Of a stretch of 64,000 bases of DNA, positions 50,753 through 58,858 are shown piece after piece. The first letter of the stretch is position 1. Each line of letters opens with the position of its first letter. Under the pieces are notes generated by a model. That model was not told where the DNA came from, made no database searches, and saw only the letters and a list, made by a program, of their open reading frames with translations. The translations under genes and the position numbers were made by a program. The stretch comes from Ereboglobus sp. PH5-10 (GTDB lineage: Bacteria; Verrucomicrobiota; Verrucomicrobiia; Opitutales; Opitutaceae), in the NCBI RefSeq assembly GCF_029504735.1, contig NZ_JAQFIP010000008.1, positions 105,207 through 169,206 of the forward strand. Direction: 5' to 3'.

Positions 50753-51923
50753 TGAGTTTTTCGGGATAGACCGCGCGCCCGCGCATCAGGAAATCGTCGC
50801 CCAGCGATTCGTGCCGGACATCGGCCATGCGCACCGCCTGCGTCAAATGCTCCGTGCGCAAACCCGAGTAGGCGGAGCGCCCCTTGTCGTCGGCAAGCAG
50901 CATCGGCGCGGTGTAAGTGAAGAGATAATCAATCTGCCGCTCCTGCAAAAACTCGCTCACCAGCTGCGCGCCGCCCTCCAGGTAAACACCCGTTATTTTT
51001 TCCCCGGCGCAGCGCTTGCGAAACATGCCCAGCGAGCTGCGCTGCGTCGGCGAGTCCATGCACCACACGCGCACGCCCAGGTCGCGCAGCTTGCGCACAT
51101 AACCGAGCCCGCCGTGCTGCGTCGTCACGACAATCGTGCGGTCGCGAAATTCGTCGGTGTAAAGCGAGGGCATGTTTTGCGTCATGACCGTGCGCAGCAA
51201 ACCGTCGAACACAACGCGCCACGGGCACCACTCCGGCTCGCCCTCAATGCGCGAGGTCAGCCGCGGATTGTCCGCGATCACGGTGCCCGCGCCGACCGCG
51301 ATCGCCGGGAACAGCCGCCGCCAGCGCATCACGTTTTCGCGCGCGACCGGCCCGGTTATCCATTTCGACTCCATCGAGCGCGTCGCGATTTTGCCGTCGA
51401 GCGTCATGGCGGATTTTGCCGCGATCAACGGCTCGCCGTCCGTGCGGATCGAGTGGTTGAAAATCAAGTTCAGGTCCTCGCACTCGCCGTCGAGCACGCC
51501 CGAAACCACCTCGACGCCCGCTTCGCGCAACACACCGAAACCGCGCCCGGCGTGCACCGGGTTGGGATCGGTCGCGCCCACGACCACGCGCGCGATTCCC
51601 GCCTCGCGGATCGCGTCGCAGCACGCGCCCGTGCGCCCGTGCGTCGAGCACGGCTCAAGCGTCACATAAAGCGTCGCCCCCGGCTTGGGTTTGCGCCCCA
51701 GCGCATTCAACGCCACGCGCTCCGCGTGCGGCATGCCGTCACTCGCATGAAATCCCTCGGCCACGATTTCGCCGTCCTCGACGATGAGCGCGCCGACCAT
51801 CGGGTTGGGATGCGTTTGCCCCCACGCCTTGCGCGCGAGCACGAGCGCGCGCCGCATGAAGTGTTCGTGCCGGGCGAAGGAGAGGTGGTCGTCTTTGTTC
51901 ATGCTCATTTTATCCGCGCACAT
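50721..51923 (-). CDS. ribD: bifunctional riboflavin biosynthesis deaminase/reductase
   Basis: Two consecutive steps of riboflavin synthesis. The N-terminal deaminase has the zinc motifs HAERVAL and PCSTHGRTGACC (about residues 65-105), preceded by the family opening MRRALVLARKAWGQTHPNPMVGALIV. The C-terminal reductase (about 160-400) has AAKSAMTLDGKIAT, SKWITGPVARENVMRWR, AIAVGAGTVIADNPRL and LEGGAQLVSEFL. About 400 residues, slightly longer than usual. Starts at 51908 or 51902 (MSMNKDD) are possible and would remove the 14-nt overlap with the upstream MBL gene. It is part of the tight cluster MBL-ribD-rdgB-cysK. Confidence 0.95.
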   Translation of the reverse strand: MCADKMSMNKDDHLSFARHEHFMRRALVLARKAWGQTHPNPMVGALIVEDGEIVAEGFHASDGMPHAERVALNALGRKPKPGATLYVTLEPCSTHGRTGACCDAIREAGIARVVVGATDPNPVHAGRGFGVLREAGVEVVSGVLDGECEDLNLIFNHSIRTDGEPLIAAKSAMTLDGKIATRSMESKWITGPVARENVMRWRRLFPAIAVGAGTVIADNPRLTSRIEGEPEWCPWRVVFDGLLRTVMTQNMPSLYTDEFRDRTIVVTTQHGGLGYVRKLRDLGVRVWCMDSPTQRSSLGMFRKRCAGEKITGVYLEGGAQLVSEFLQERQIDYLFTYTAPMLLADDKGRSAYSGLRTEHLTQAVRMADVRHESLGDDFLMRGRAVYPEKLNVDETVFRLR

Positions 51924-52551
51924 AGGGATTCGTCAGTTTTTCGCGCCCGACTGTCGTCGAGGGACCATGCCCCGGAAACACCGCGGTGTCGTCGGGCAGC
52001 GTGTAGATTTGCGAGCGGATCGATTGCTCAAGCTGCCGCATGCTGCCGCCGGGCAAATCCGTGCGGCCGATGCTGCCCGCAAAAAGCGCGTCGCCGACAA
52101 ACGCCTTTTTTTCCTTCGCAAAATAAAACAGCACATTGCCCGGGCAATGCCCCGGCACATGGCGCACCTCAACCTCCCCGCCCAGCGCGGAAAACGTGTC
52201 GCCCTGCCCCACCCACATGTCCACGCGAACCGGCTCAAGCCCGAGATCCTCGCCCATGAACTGCGTCATCACCTCGGGCGTCTCAATCAGCATTTGGTCG
52301 TCGCGATGCGCGCGCACCTTCGCGCCGGTGCGGCGCGCCACATCCGCCCCGCCCTGCATGTGGTCCCAATGCCCGTGCGTGAGCCAAAGCTCGACGAGCT
52401 TGCACTTCTCCTGCTGCAACACCGCCTCGACATCCCACCACACATCGCCCGGCGCGTCGATGAGCACCGCCTCGCCGCGCTCCGGCGCCGCGAGCAAATA
52501 GGCGTTCGTCTGAATCAGCCCTGCGGGAATCACATGAACATTGATAGCCAT
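51910..52551 (-). CDS. MBL-fold metallo-hydrolase (glyoxalase II-like)
   Basis: Cytoplasmic zinc hydrolase. Start chosen at MAINVHVIPAGLIQTNAYLL; the frame runs upstream to 52698 but that part is not protein-like. Metal ligands: THGHWDHMQG (HxHxDH), the His of VPGHCPGN, the Asp of FVGDALFAGSIGRTDL and the final His in FPGHGPSTTVGRE. The length of 213 residues and layout match GloB-like thioester or persulfide-handling enzymes. The exact substrate is unknown. It is the first gene of the leftward housekeeping cluster and is divergent from the BNR-propeller gene. Confidence 0.88.
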   Translation of the reverse strand: MAINVHVIPAGLIQTNAYLLAAPERGEAVLIDAPGDVWWDVEAVLQQEKCKLVELWLTHGHWDHMQGGADVARRTGAKVRAHRDDQMLIETPEVMTQFMGEDLGLEPVRVDMWVGQGDTFSALGGEVEVRHVPGHCPGNVLFYFAKEKKAFVGDALFAGSIGRTDLPGGSMRQLEQSIRSQIYTLPDDTAVFPGHGPSTTVGREKLTNPYVRG

Positions 52552-52674
52552 ATCCCGAAGACTGCACACCGAGCACCCCGTGTCGATCAATGGAAAAATG
52601 CGCGCGCAATCAATCGCGCCGCCGGGCCGCCGGGCGGAATTGACTGGCGGCCGCTTTTGACGCACGAATCCGGG

Positions 52675-53835
52675 ATGGTTTCCGCGCGCGCCAGTCAACG
52701 CCTCATAAAAACATTCAGCCTCTGCCTTGTTTGCGCCCTTTGTCTTGCGGCGCCGCTCATCCCCGCCGCCTCAATCACGCTCGAATGGAACACCGGGGCC
52801 AATGAATTCGTGACACGCGGCGGCTACGCGCGAATGAAGAAACTTTCCACCGGTGAAATCGCCCTGGTCTTTTCGAGCGGCGATTCGGTTTATATAAAAA
52901 AGAAAAACATCAGGGCAGGCGCCTGGGGTCCCGCCGTCCGCGTCGCCTCGCCCGCGAAGGAATCCGGCTACCGGTATGCCAACGCCGAGATGTGCGAACT
53001 CGCCGACGGAAGACTCTGCTACACATGGAACGCCCGCCCGGCGCGCAAGGATGGACACCTGCCGTATAAAATCATGGCCGCCTTTTCCAGCGACGGCGGG
53101 CGGACGTGGGGCGGCGCGCGCGATCTCCATGCCGCCGGCAACACTTGGCGCACCGGTTGCTGGGAGCCCTGCCCGATCCAGCTTTCCTCCGGGGAATTGC
53201 AAGTGTGGTATGCCGACGAATCCACCACGCCCGCGGGCGACCAAACCATCGCCGTCCTCCGCTCCCGCGACAACGGCGCCACATGGCTCAAACCCGTCAC
53301 GGCCAGCCACCGCAAGGGCAAACGCGACGGCATGCCCGTTCCCGTGCTGCTGAAAAACAACAAGGGGCTCGCCGTCGCCATCGAGGACAACGGCATCGAC
53401 GGCGCATTCAAGCCGGCCATCATCAGCCTCACCCCCGACGGAAGTTTGGACGGCGTTGTTGGCGGGCAAAGCCCCCGGCGCTGGCACGCGCTTCGCCGTG
53501 ACTGCCGGCTGCCCGCCGCAACCTACGCCGGCGCGCCCTACCTCATCCAGTTGAGCACAGGCGAAACCGTGCTCTCCGTCCAGTCCACCGAAAACCGCCG
53601 CAACGAGGCGCACAAATTCGCCAACCTTCACGTTTATGTCGGCGACGACTCCGCGAAAAACTTCGCGAACAAAAGCACCCCCTTCCCCGATTTGCCGGAA
53701 AACGCCGCCGCGCTCTGGAACTCGCTTTGCCAAGTTGACGACGACACGCTCGTCGCCGTCGCCACCATCAACGGCCTTCCGCGGGACAACGGCATCTGGA
53801 TTGCCACCGCGCGCATCACGCGCCCCCGAAAGTGA
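52675..53835 (+). CDS. exported BNR/Asp-box propeller protein, sialidase superfamily (GH93-like arabinanase possible)
   Basis: 386 residues from the ATG at 52675. The leader VSARASQRLIKTFSLCLVCALCLAAPLIPAA is a signal peptide. Six-bladed propeller signs: Asp-boxes FSSDGGRTWGG and RSRDNGATWLKP, plus RGGYARMKKLSTGEIALVF, YRYANAEMCELADGRLCYTWNARP and GCWEPCPIQLSSGELQVWYADESTTPAGDQTI. The WEP...LQVWYAD block is reminiscent of GH93 exo-arabinanases, which would suit arabinan side chains of rhamnogalacturonan-I. True sialidase arginine-triad residues are not obvious. The enzyme class is therefore tentative. Confidence 0.7.
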   Translation: MVSARASQRLIKTFSLCLVCALCLAAPLIPAASITLEWNTGANEFVTRGGYARMKKLSTGEIALVFSSGDSVYIKKKNIRAGAWGPAVRVASPAKESGYRYANAEMCELADGRLCYTWNARPARKDGHLPYKIMAAFSSDGGRTWGGARDLHAAGNTWRTGCWEPCPIQLSSGELQVWYADESTTPAGDQTIAVLRSRDNGATWLKPVTASHRKGKRDGMPVPVLLKNNKGLAVAIEDNGIDGAFKPAIISLTPDGSLDGVVGGQSPRRWHALRRDCRLPAATYAGAPYLIQLSTGETVLSVQSTENRRNEAHKFANLHVYVGDDSAKNFANKSTPFPDLPENAAALWNSLCQVDDDTLVAVATINGLPRDNGIWIATARITRPRK

Positions 53836-53934
53836 GCATCCCGGCGGGCACGGCCGCGCATATTTGACCTTGAGAAAAGCCCCGCCCTCCCAGAACAATG
53901 TGAACGCGCAAAACCAAAGCCAAACGTCACGCCA

Positions 53935-55557
53935 ATGAAAATTCCCCAAGAGGCACCCAAACTGAACCCACTGCCCTTTATCATCGCCGACATCGTGCTG
54001 CTCGTCCTGGCGATCATGGTCGCCCTCGAATCGCCCTCGCCGATTCCGCCGGCGTCACTCATAACCATCACGCTGTGCGTCTGCCTCGGCGCCGTGCTCG
54101 CCTGCCTGCCCGTCGTGCTCAACCACACACGCCAGCGCGACAAACTCCTCGACGAGCGCCAGGATCAAATTGTCGCCCTCACACAGGCCGCCGCAGCCGC
54201 CGCCAACCAAATCAGCATCCTCACAACCAGCCTGCACGACATCGCGGACACCAACGCCAAAATGCTCAAGCACGCCGACACCCTGCCCACGCGACTCCAG
54301 GAAAAAATCGGCGACGTGAAAACCCAGCTCAACGAAATCGCCTCCGCCGAAATCGAGGCGCTTGAGCAGGAAGTCAACACCCTGCGCGCCTCCGAAACCG
54401 AACGACTCGAAAACGCCCTCGATGCCGTCAAAAAATTCTCCAACGAAATCCTCACCCGCGAGACAAACGCCCAAACCCAATCCGACGAAACCGCGCGCAA
54501 ACTCGGGCAACTCTCCGGCGCGCTCGACGCCGCCATCAAAGCCCTCCCCGCCCAAATCGCCGCCGCGCTCGACACCGCGCGCGAAAAACTCGGGCAGTCC
54601 GTCGACGAATCCATCGAACGCCGCAACAAGGAAATGCTCGCCCGCTTTGCCGGCGAAATCACCGCGCTCGAAAACAAACTCAAGGACCTGTCCGGCAAAC
54701 TGTCCGCCGCGCAAACGCAACCGGCGTCCAAGACTCCAGCCCCCGAAAAAACATCGCCGCCACCCCCGTCGCCGACTCCCCCCGCGCACATCCAGGCGCA
54801 GCCCAAAAACACGCCGAAGGCGGACGACAGCGTTGCGTCAAACACGGACGACACCCCCGCCGCCACGAGCGCCCCGCCATTCAAGAAAAACATCGCGCAC
54901 CCTCCCTCAACCCCGCGCCTCCAGGAAAAAACCAAGCCCGAAAAAACTCCCAACACCTCGCCCAAACCCGACGCGCCAAAAACACCCGGGGGCGAAACGC
55001 CCGGCGCCGCGCACGCCAACAAAACCGAAAGCCCGCAATCCCCCGCGCCACCGCCACCGACGCCTCCAGTCGAGCCCCAACCCGAGGCGCCTCCCCCGGA
55101 CAAACCGAAACCGGTTGAGGACGACACACCCAAACCCGAGCCCGCCCCCCCGCCGCCTCCGCGCAAACGCGCCGCGTCCAAACCGAAACCGCCGCGCGAC
55201 GAGGAACCCATGCTTGACCTCGATTTGCCGCCTCCCTCCGACGAGTATTCCCAAGGCGAACCCGAGGACGGCGGCTTCAGCTCCGCAATGTCGGCCGACG
55301 GCGTCACCCGGCTCATTGTGACCGCCTACATCGGAATCGGAAACAAACTCTACATTCGCGGCGACGGCCCCGGCCTGAGCTGGAACAAAGGCGTGCCGCT
55401 CCAGTTTATCTCGATCGGCAAGTGGCGATGGGAAACAAACGACGCCGTCGCGCCCGTTTCGTTCAAGCTCTACAAAAACGATTCCGTCGAATGCACCCGC
55501 ATCGGCGCGCCCAAACTCGAACCCGGCCACCAGCACGAAATCACCGCCGATTTCTAA
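53935..55557 (+). CDS. membrane-anchored coiled-coil protein with Pro-rich linker and C-terminal carbohydrate-binding-like domain
   Basis: Not a family I can name. Two transmembrane helices (about 14-32 FIIADIVLLVLAIMVAL and 41-63) leave a long cytoplasmic or periplasmic body. Next is a coiled coil from about 68 to 265 (QIVALTQAAAAAANQISILTT...EITALENKLKDLSGKLSAAQ), a Pro/Lys/Glu-rich linker of about 175 residues, an acidic patch (DEEPMLDLDLPPPSDEYSQGEPEDGG), and a compact domain of about 90 residues. That domain (RLIVTAYIGIGNKLYIRGDGPGLSWNKGVPLQFISIGKWRWETNDAVAPVSFKLYKND) has the strand pattern of AMPK/CBM48- or CBM20-like modules. Such a layout fits a structural or chemoreceptor-like role. 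Monocistronic, between the BNR gene and a strong inverted repeat. Confidence 0.6.
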   Translation: MKIPQEAPKLNPLPFIIADIVLLVLAIMVALESPSPIPPASLITITLCVCLGAVLACLPVVLNHTRQRDKLLDERQDQIVALTQAAAAAANQISILTTSLHDIADTNAKMLKHADTLPTRLQEKIGDVKTQLNEIASAEIEALEQEVNTLRASETERLENALDAVKKFSNEILTRETNAQTQSDETARKLGQLSGALDAAIKALPAQIAAALDTAREKLGQSVDESIERRNKEMLARFAGEITALENKLKDLSGKLSAAQTQPASKTPAPEKTSPPPPSPTPPAHIQAQPKNTPKADDSVASNTDDTPAATSAPPFKKNIAHPPSTPRLQEKTKPEKTPNTSPKPDAPKTPGGETPGAAHANKTESPQSPAPPPPTPPVEPQPEAPPPDKPKPVEDDTPKPEPAPPPPPRKRAASKPKPPRDEEPMLDLDLPPPSDEYSQGEPEDGGFSSAMSADGVTRLIVTAYIGIGNKLYIRGDGPGLSWNKGVPLQFISIGKWRWETNDAVAPVSFKLYKNDSVECTRIGAPKLEPGHQHEITADF

Positions 55558-55663
55558 AGCTTTTTTCGATTTAAAATCATCACGAGAAATAAAGCCTTTT
55601 GGTAGGGCGAACCCTCCGGGTGAGCCGAAATATCCCCGGCTCACCCGGAGGGTTCGCCCTACC
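55558..55663. repeat. dispersed repeat with 27-bp perfect inverted repeat
   Basis: Immediately after the stop codon comes a leader (TTTTTTCGATTTAAAATC, CACGAGAAATAAAGCCTTTT). A 27-bp arm follows at 55601-55627 beginning GGTAGGGCGAACCCTCC, then a 9-nt loop AAATATCCC, and its exact reverse complement at 55637-55663. A truncated copy is at 41797-41877. The convergent apt gene ends just beyond, so the hairpin may act as a bidirectional terminator. Confidence 0.8.
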
Positions 55664-55764
55664 AGAAAATGCGCTCAAATAAAAGCGGTTGGTTCTTCTG
55701 CGCAAAACAGGGGTATTCTCATTCTGAGTAAGCTATTGGGTTCCACTTTTTCGCGCGCCCGCCC

Positions 55765-56307
55765 CTACTCGCTCTCCGTGAATTCGCAAAGCGTGAACAC
55801 GTCGAGCCCGGCGGCGCGCAGTTTTTTCGAGCCGCCCAATTCGACAAGGTCGATCAACGCCGCCACGCCGACAACTTCACCGCCGAGTTGCTGAAACAGT
55901 TTCGCCGCGGCAAGCAATGTCCCACCCGTCGCGATCAAGTCGTCAACAATCAGCACGCGATCACCCGGCTTGCACGCGTCCACGTGGATTTCCACCGCGG
56001 CCGTTCCGTATTCGAGCTGGTAACTTTCGGAGATCGTCTTGAACGGCAGCTTGCCTTTTTTGCGCACGAGCACGAACGGCTTTCGCAAGCGGTATGCCAG
56101 CGCGCCGCCAATCGTGAACCCGCGCGCGTCCACCGCCGCGACAATGTCGAACGGCCGCTTGTCGCCCTCCTCCGCAAACACATCGATCGCCCTCGAAAAC
56201 GCGACCGGATCGTGAAACAGTGTCGTGATGTCGCGAAAATTAACGCCCGGCTTGGGCCAGTCGCGCACGGTGCGAAAAATCTTTTTGAAGTAATCGGACG
56301 GGCGCAT
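55765..56307 (-). CDS. apt: adenine phosphoribosyltransferase
   Basis: Salvages adenine to AMP with PRPP. Typical blocks: RDWPKPGVNFRDITTLFHDP at the N-terminus, VAAVDARGFTIGGALAYRL, the variable hood VRKKGKLPFKTISESYQLEYGTAAVEIHVDACKPGDR, and the PRPP loop VLIVDDLIATGGTLLAAAKL (about 117-136). 180 residues, normal. It follows the terC-like gene by 6 nt. Confidence 0.95.
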   Translation of the reverse strand: MRPSDYFKKIFRTVRDWPKPGVNFRDITTLFHDPVAFSRAIDVFAEEGDKRPFDIVAAVDARGFTIGGALAYRLRKPFVLVRKKGKLPFKTISESYQLEYGTAAVEIHVDACKPGDRVLIVDDLIATGGTLLAAAKLFQQLGGEVVGVAALIDLVELGGSKKLRAAGLDVFTLCEFTESE

Positions 56308-56313
56308 GGCGAA

Positions 56314-57255
56314 TCATTGCGACTCCGTTTTCTTTTTCCCCGGAAACAGCAGCGAGGCGATCACCGAAAGCGCCAGCGTGCCGCCGATCACGCCAAGCGA
56401 CAACCCGATGCTCACGTGATACTCGAATATGTATCCGACGATCATTTTCATGCCGATGAACACGAGGATCACGGCCAGCCCGATGCCCAGGAACCGGAAC
56501 ATGCCCATCACGCCGCTCAGCGCGAAATACATTGAGCGCAGCCCGAGTATCGCAAAAATATTCGATGTGAACGCGATGAACGGCACTTTCGTGATCCCGA
56601 GCACCGCGGGAATCGAGTCGAGCGCGAACACCACGTCCGTCGTCTCGATCACCAGCAGCACGATGAACAGGGGTGTCGCCACCTTGCGCCCGTCGATCTT
56701 CGTGAAGAAACGCCCCTCGTGATAATCGGGCGCCACCGGAAAAAACTTACGAAACAAACGCACCACGACATTTTTCTCGGGATGCACATGCTCGTCTTTT
56801 TTTGGAAGCGCCAGCTTGATGCCCGTGAAAATCAAAAACACGCCGAATATCATCAGAACCCATTCGAAATGCTCGATGAGTTTTACCCCGACCAGGATGA
56901 ACACCGCGCGCATCACCGCCGCGCCGATGATGCCCCAGAACAGCACCCGGTGCTGATACTCCGCGCGCACCTTGAAAAACGAAAACACCACGATGAACAC
57001 GAACACATTGTCCACGCTCAGGCCGAGCTCGACCAGGTAGCTTGCGAACCATTGCGCCGCCGCCTGCGAGCCGTGCTCATGCCACACAAAGGCGTTGAAC
57101 CCCATCGCCAGCGAGAACCAGACAATGCACCATGTGGCGGCTTCCTTCACGGAAACCACATGCGCCTTGCGATTAAACACGCCCAAATCGAGCGCCAGCA
57201 TCGCCGAGATAAAAATGCCAAAGCCCAACCAGGCCCATAACGGATATTCGTCCAT
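56314..57255 (-). CDS. TerC/Alx-family integral membrane protein
   Basis: Inner-membrane protein related to Alx and TerC, families linked to manganese export or co-translocational metal loading. About nine hydrophobic helices. Conserved Asp-containing motifs LDLGVFNRKAH, GLSVDNVFVF, VLLVIETTDVVFALDSIPAVLGIT and AFTSNIFAILGLRSMYFAL are complete. 313 residues, normal. It lies between lpdA (37 nt) and apt (6 nt). The gap to lpdA is too short for a yybP-ykoY manganese riboswitch. Confidence 0.92.
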   Translation of the reverse strand: MDEYPLWAWLGFGIFISAMLALDLGVFNRKAHVVSVKEAATWCIVWFSLAMGFNAFVWHEHGSQAAAQWFASYLVELGLSVDNVFVFIVVFSFFKVRAEYQHRVLFWGIIGAAVMRAVFILVGVKLIEHFEWVLMIFGVFLIFTGIKLALPKKDEHVHPEKNVVVRLFRKFFPVAPDYHEGRFFTKIDGRKVATPLFIVLLVIETTDVVFALDSIPAVLGITKVPFIAFTSNIFAILGLRSMYFALSGVMGMFRFLGIGLAVILVFIGMKMIVGYIFEYHVSIGLSLGVIGGTLALSVIASLLFPGKKKTESQ

Positions 57256-57292
57256 CGTCGTCGTTTCTTAATGCGTTAAAATCCCGCGCGCG

Positions 57293-58690
57293 TCAGATGT
57301 GAATCGCCTCGCCCAGGGTCGCGGCGGCGGCTTCCATCACCGCCTCGCTCAATGTCGGGTGCGCGTGGATCGTCTGGTGAATCTCATCGACGGTCGCCTC
57401 CATCTCAACGGCGAGGCCGTATTCGGCGATCAACTCCGTCGCCTCCGAGCCGATGATGTGCGCGCCGTAAATTTCGCCCGTCTTCGCGTCGCTGATCACC
57501 TTGACAAAACCCTCGCTCTCGGCGGACGCGACCGCCTTGCCCGACGCGGTGAACGGGAACTTGCCGACCTTGATGTCGAGCCCCTCCGCCTTCGCCGCTT
57601 TTTCAGTGAGCCCCGTGCTCGCCACCTGCGGCTGGCAATACGTGCAACCGGGGAAAACCTTCACGCGCTTCGGCGTGCCGTGGCCGAACATGCCGTTCAC
57701 CGCGCTCACCGCCTCGAACGTCGCCACGTGCGCAAGCCACGGCGGGCCGATAATGTCGCCCGCGCCGTAAATGCCCTTGATGCTGGTCTCGTAGTCGTCG
57801 CCGACCTTCAGGTAATTGCGATCGAGCTCCGGCTTGAGGTTCGACGCGAACACATGGTCGATGTTTGCCACCACGCCAATCGCGGAAAGCAGCACCTCGG
57901 CCTCGACCTCGGTCTTTTTGTCGCCTTGCACGAGGTCCACTTTCACGCCGCCCTTGCCGGTGCGGAAGTTTTCGCACCTGGTGTCCGTGTGGATATCGAT
58001 GCCCTGCTTCACGAGCGCGCGGCTGAGCGTCCTTGAGATTTCCGCGTCCTCGACCGGCAAAATCTGCGGCAGCATTTCAACGAGCGTCACCTTCGAGCCA
58101 AGCGCGTTGTAGAAATACGCGAACTCCACGCCAATCGCACCCGCGCCGACAATAATCACCGACTTCGGCAGCGACTTGCCCGCGAGTGCCTCGCGCGAGG
58201 TCATCACGCGCGCGTCGTCGTATTCGATCCCGGGGATGCGACGCATCTTGCAGCCCGTGGCAACGAGGATGTTTTTTGTTTTGAAAAATTTACCGTTATG
58301 CTCGCCCTCCGTGATCGAAACCATGCCCGGCGCGTTCACAACCGCGCGGCCGATGAAATAATCGACCTTGTTTTTCTTGAGCAAAAACTCGACGCCCTTG
58401 GCCATCTGATTCGAGACGCCGCGCGAGCGCTCGATCACCTTCGCAAAATCAAACGTCACTTCCTTCACGCTCAGCCCGTAGATGTCGGCGTGCTTCATCT
58501 TCTGGTAAAGCTCCGCGCTCTTGAGCAGCGCCTTCGTCGGGATGCACCCCCAGTTCAGGCATGTGCCGCCGGCGCGCTCCATCTCGATGCACGCCACTTT
58601 TTTTCCGAGTTGCCCCGCGCGAATCGCGCCCGCGTAGCCCGCCGGGCCGCCGCCGATGACAATCAGATCATATTCTTGGATTTCAGCCAT
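57293..58690 (-). CDS. lpdA: dihydrolipoyl dehydrogenase (E3)
   Basis: FAD/NAD flavoprotein that re-oxidises lipoamide in 2-oxoacid dehydrogenase or glycine cleavage complexes. FAD site YDLIVIGGGPAGYAGAIRAGQLG, redox cysteines C44 and C49 in GGTCLNWGCIPTKALL, NAD site KSVIIVGAGAIGVEFAYFYNALGSKVTLVE, second FAD site GIYGAGDIIGPPWLAH, and catalytic His/Glu in IHAHPTLSEAVMEA near the C-terminus. 465 residues, normal. It is the first gene of the lpdA-terC-apt series. Confidence 0.95.
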   Translation of the reverse strand: MAEIQEYDLIVIGGGPAGYAGAIRAGQLGKKVACIEMERAGGTCLNWGCIPTKALLKSAELYQKMKHADIYGLSVKEVTFDFAKVIERSRGVSNQMAKGVEFLLKKNKVDYFIGRAVVNAPGMVSITEGEHNGKFFKTKNILVATGCKMRRIPGIEYDDARVMTSREALAGKSLPKSVIIVGAGAIGVEFAYFYNALGSKVTLVEMLPQILPVEDAEISRTLSRALVKQGIDIHTDTRCENFRTGKGGVKVDLVQGDKKTEVEAEVLLSAIGVVANIDHVFASNLKPELDRNYLKVGDDYETSIKGIYGAGDIIGPPWLAHVATFEAVSAVNGMFGHGTPKRVKVFPGCTYCQPQVASTGLTEKAAKAEGLDIKVGKFPFTASGKAVASAESEGFVKVISDAKTGEIYGAHIIGSEATELIAEYGLAVEMEATVDEIHQTIHAHPTLSEAVMEAAAATLGEAIHI

Positions 58691-58858
58691 GTTGAGAAGG
58701 GAAGTCTTTGTTGATTAATATTTGCTGGGTGCAAAAGCACCGCAACTGTCGCCCACGGTCAACGGGAAACGCGCGCGGGCGGGATGATCGCGCGCGGATT
58801 TTCATCGTTGCAATTGGCGGGCTAATGACAACACCCCTTGGCTGCAACGGCGAACACC

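Noticed and set aside
52552..52698. N-terminal extension of the MBL hydrolase to 52698
   Set aside because: The extra 49 residues are Arg/Pro-rich with no family similarity. The conserved fold begins at MAINVHVIPAG, and the extension would run into the divergent gene's start.
57256..57292. Manganese riboswitch upstream of the terC-like gene
   Set aside because: Only 37 nt separate it from lpdA, too short for a yybP-ykoY element, and no such motif is seen.
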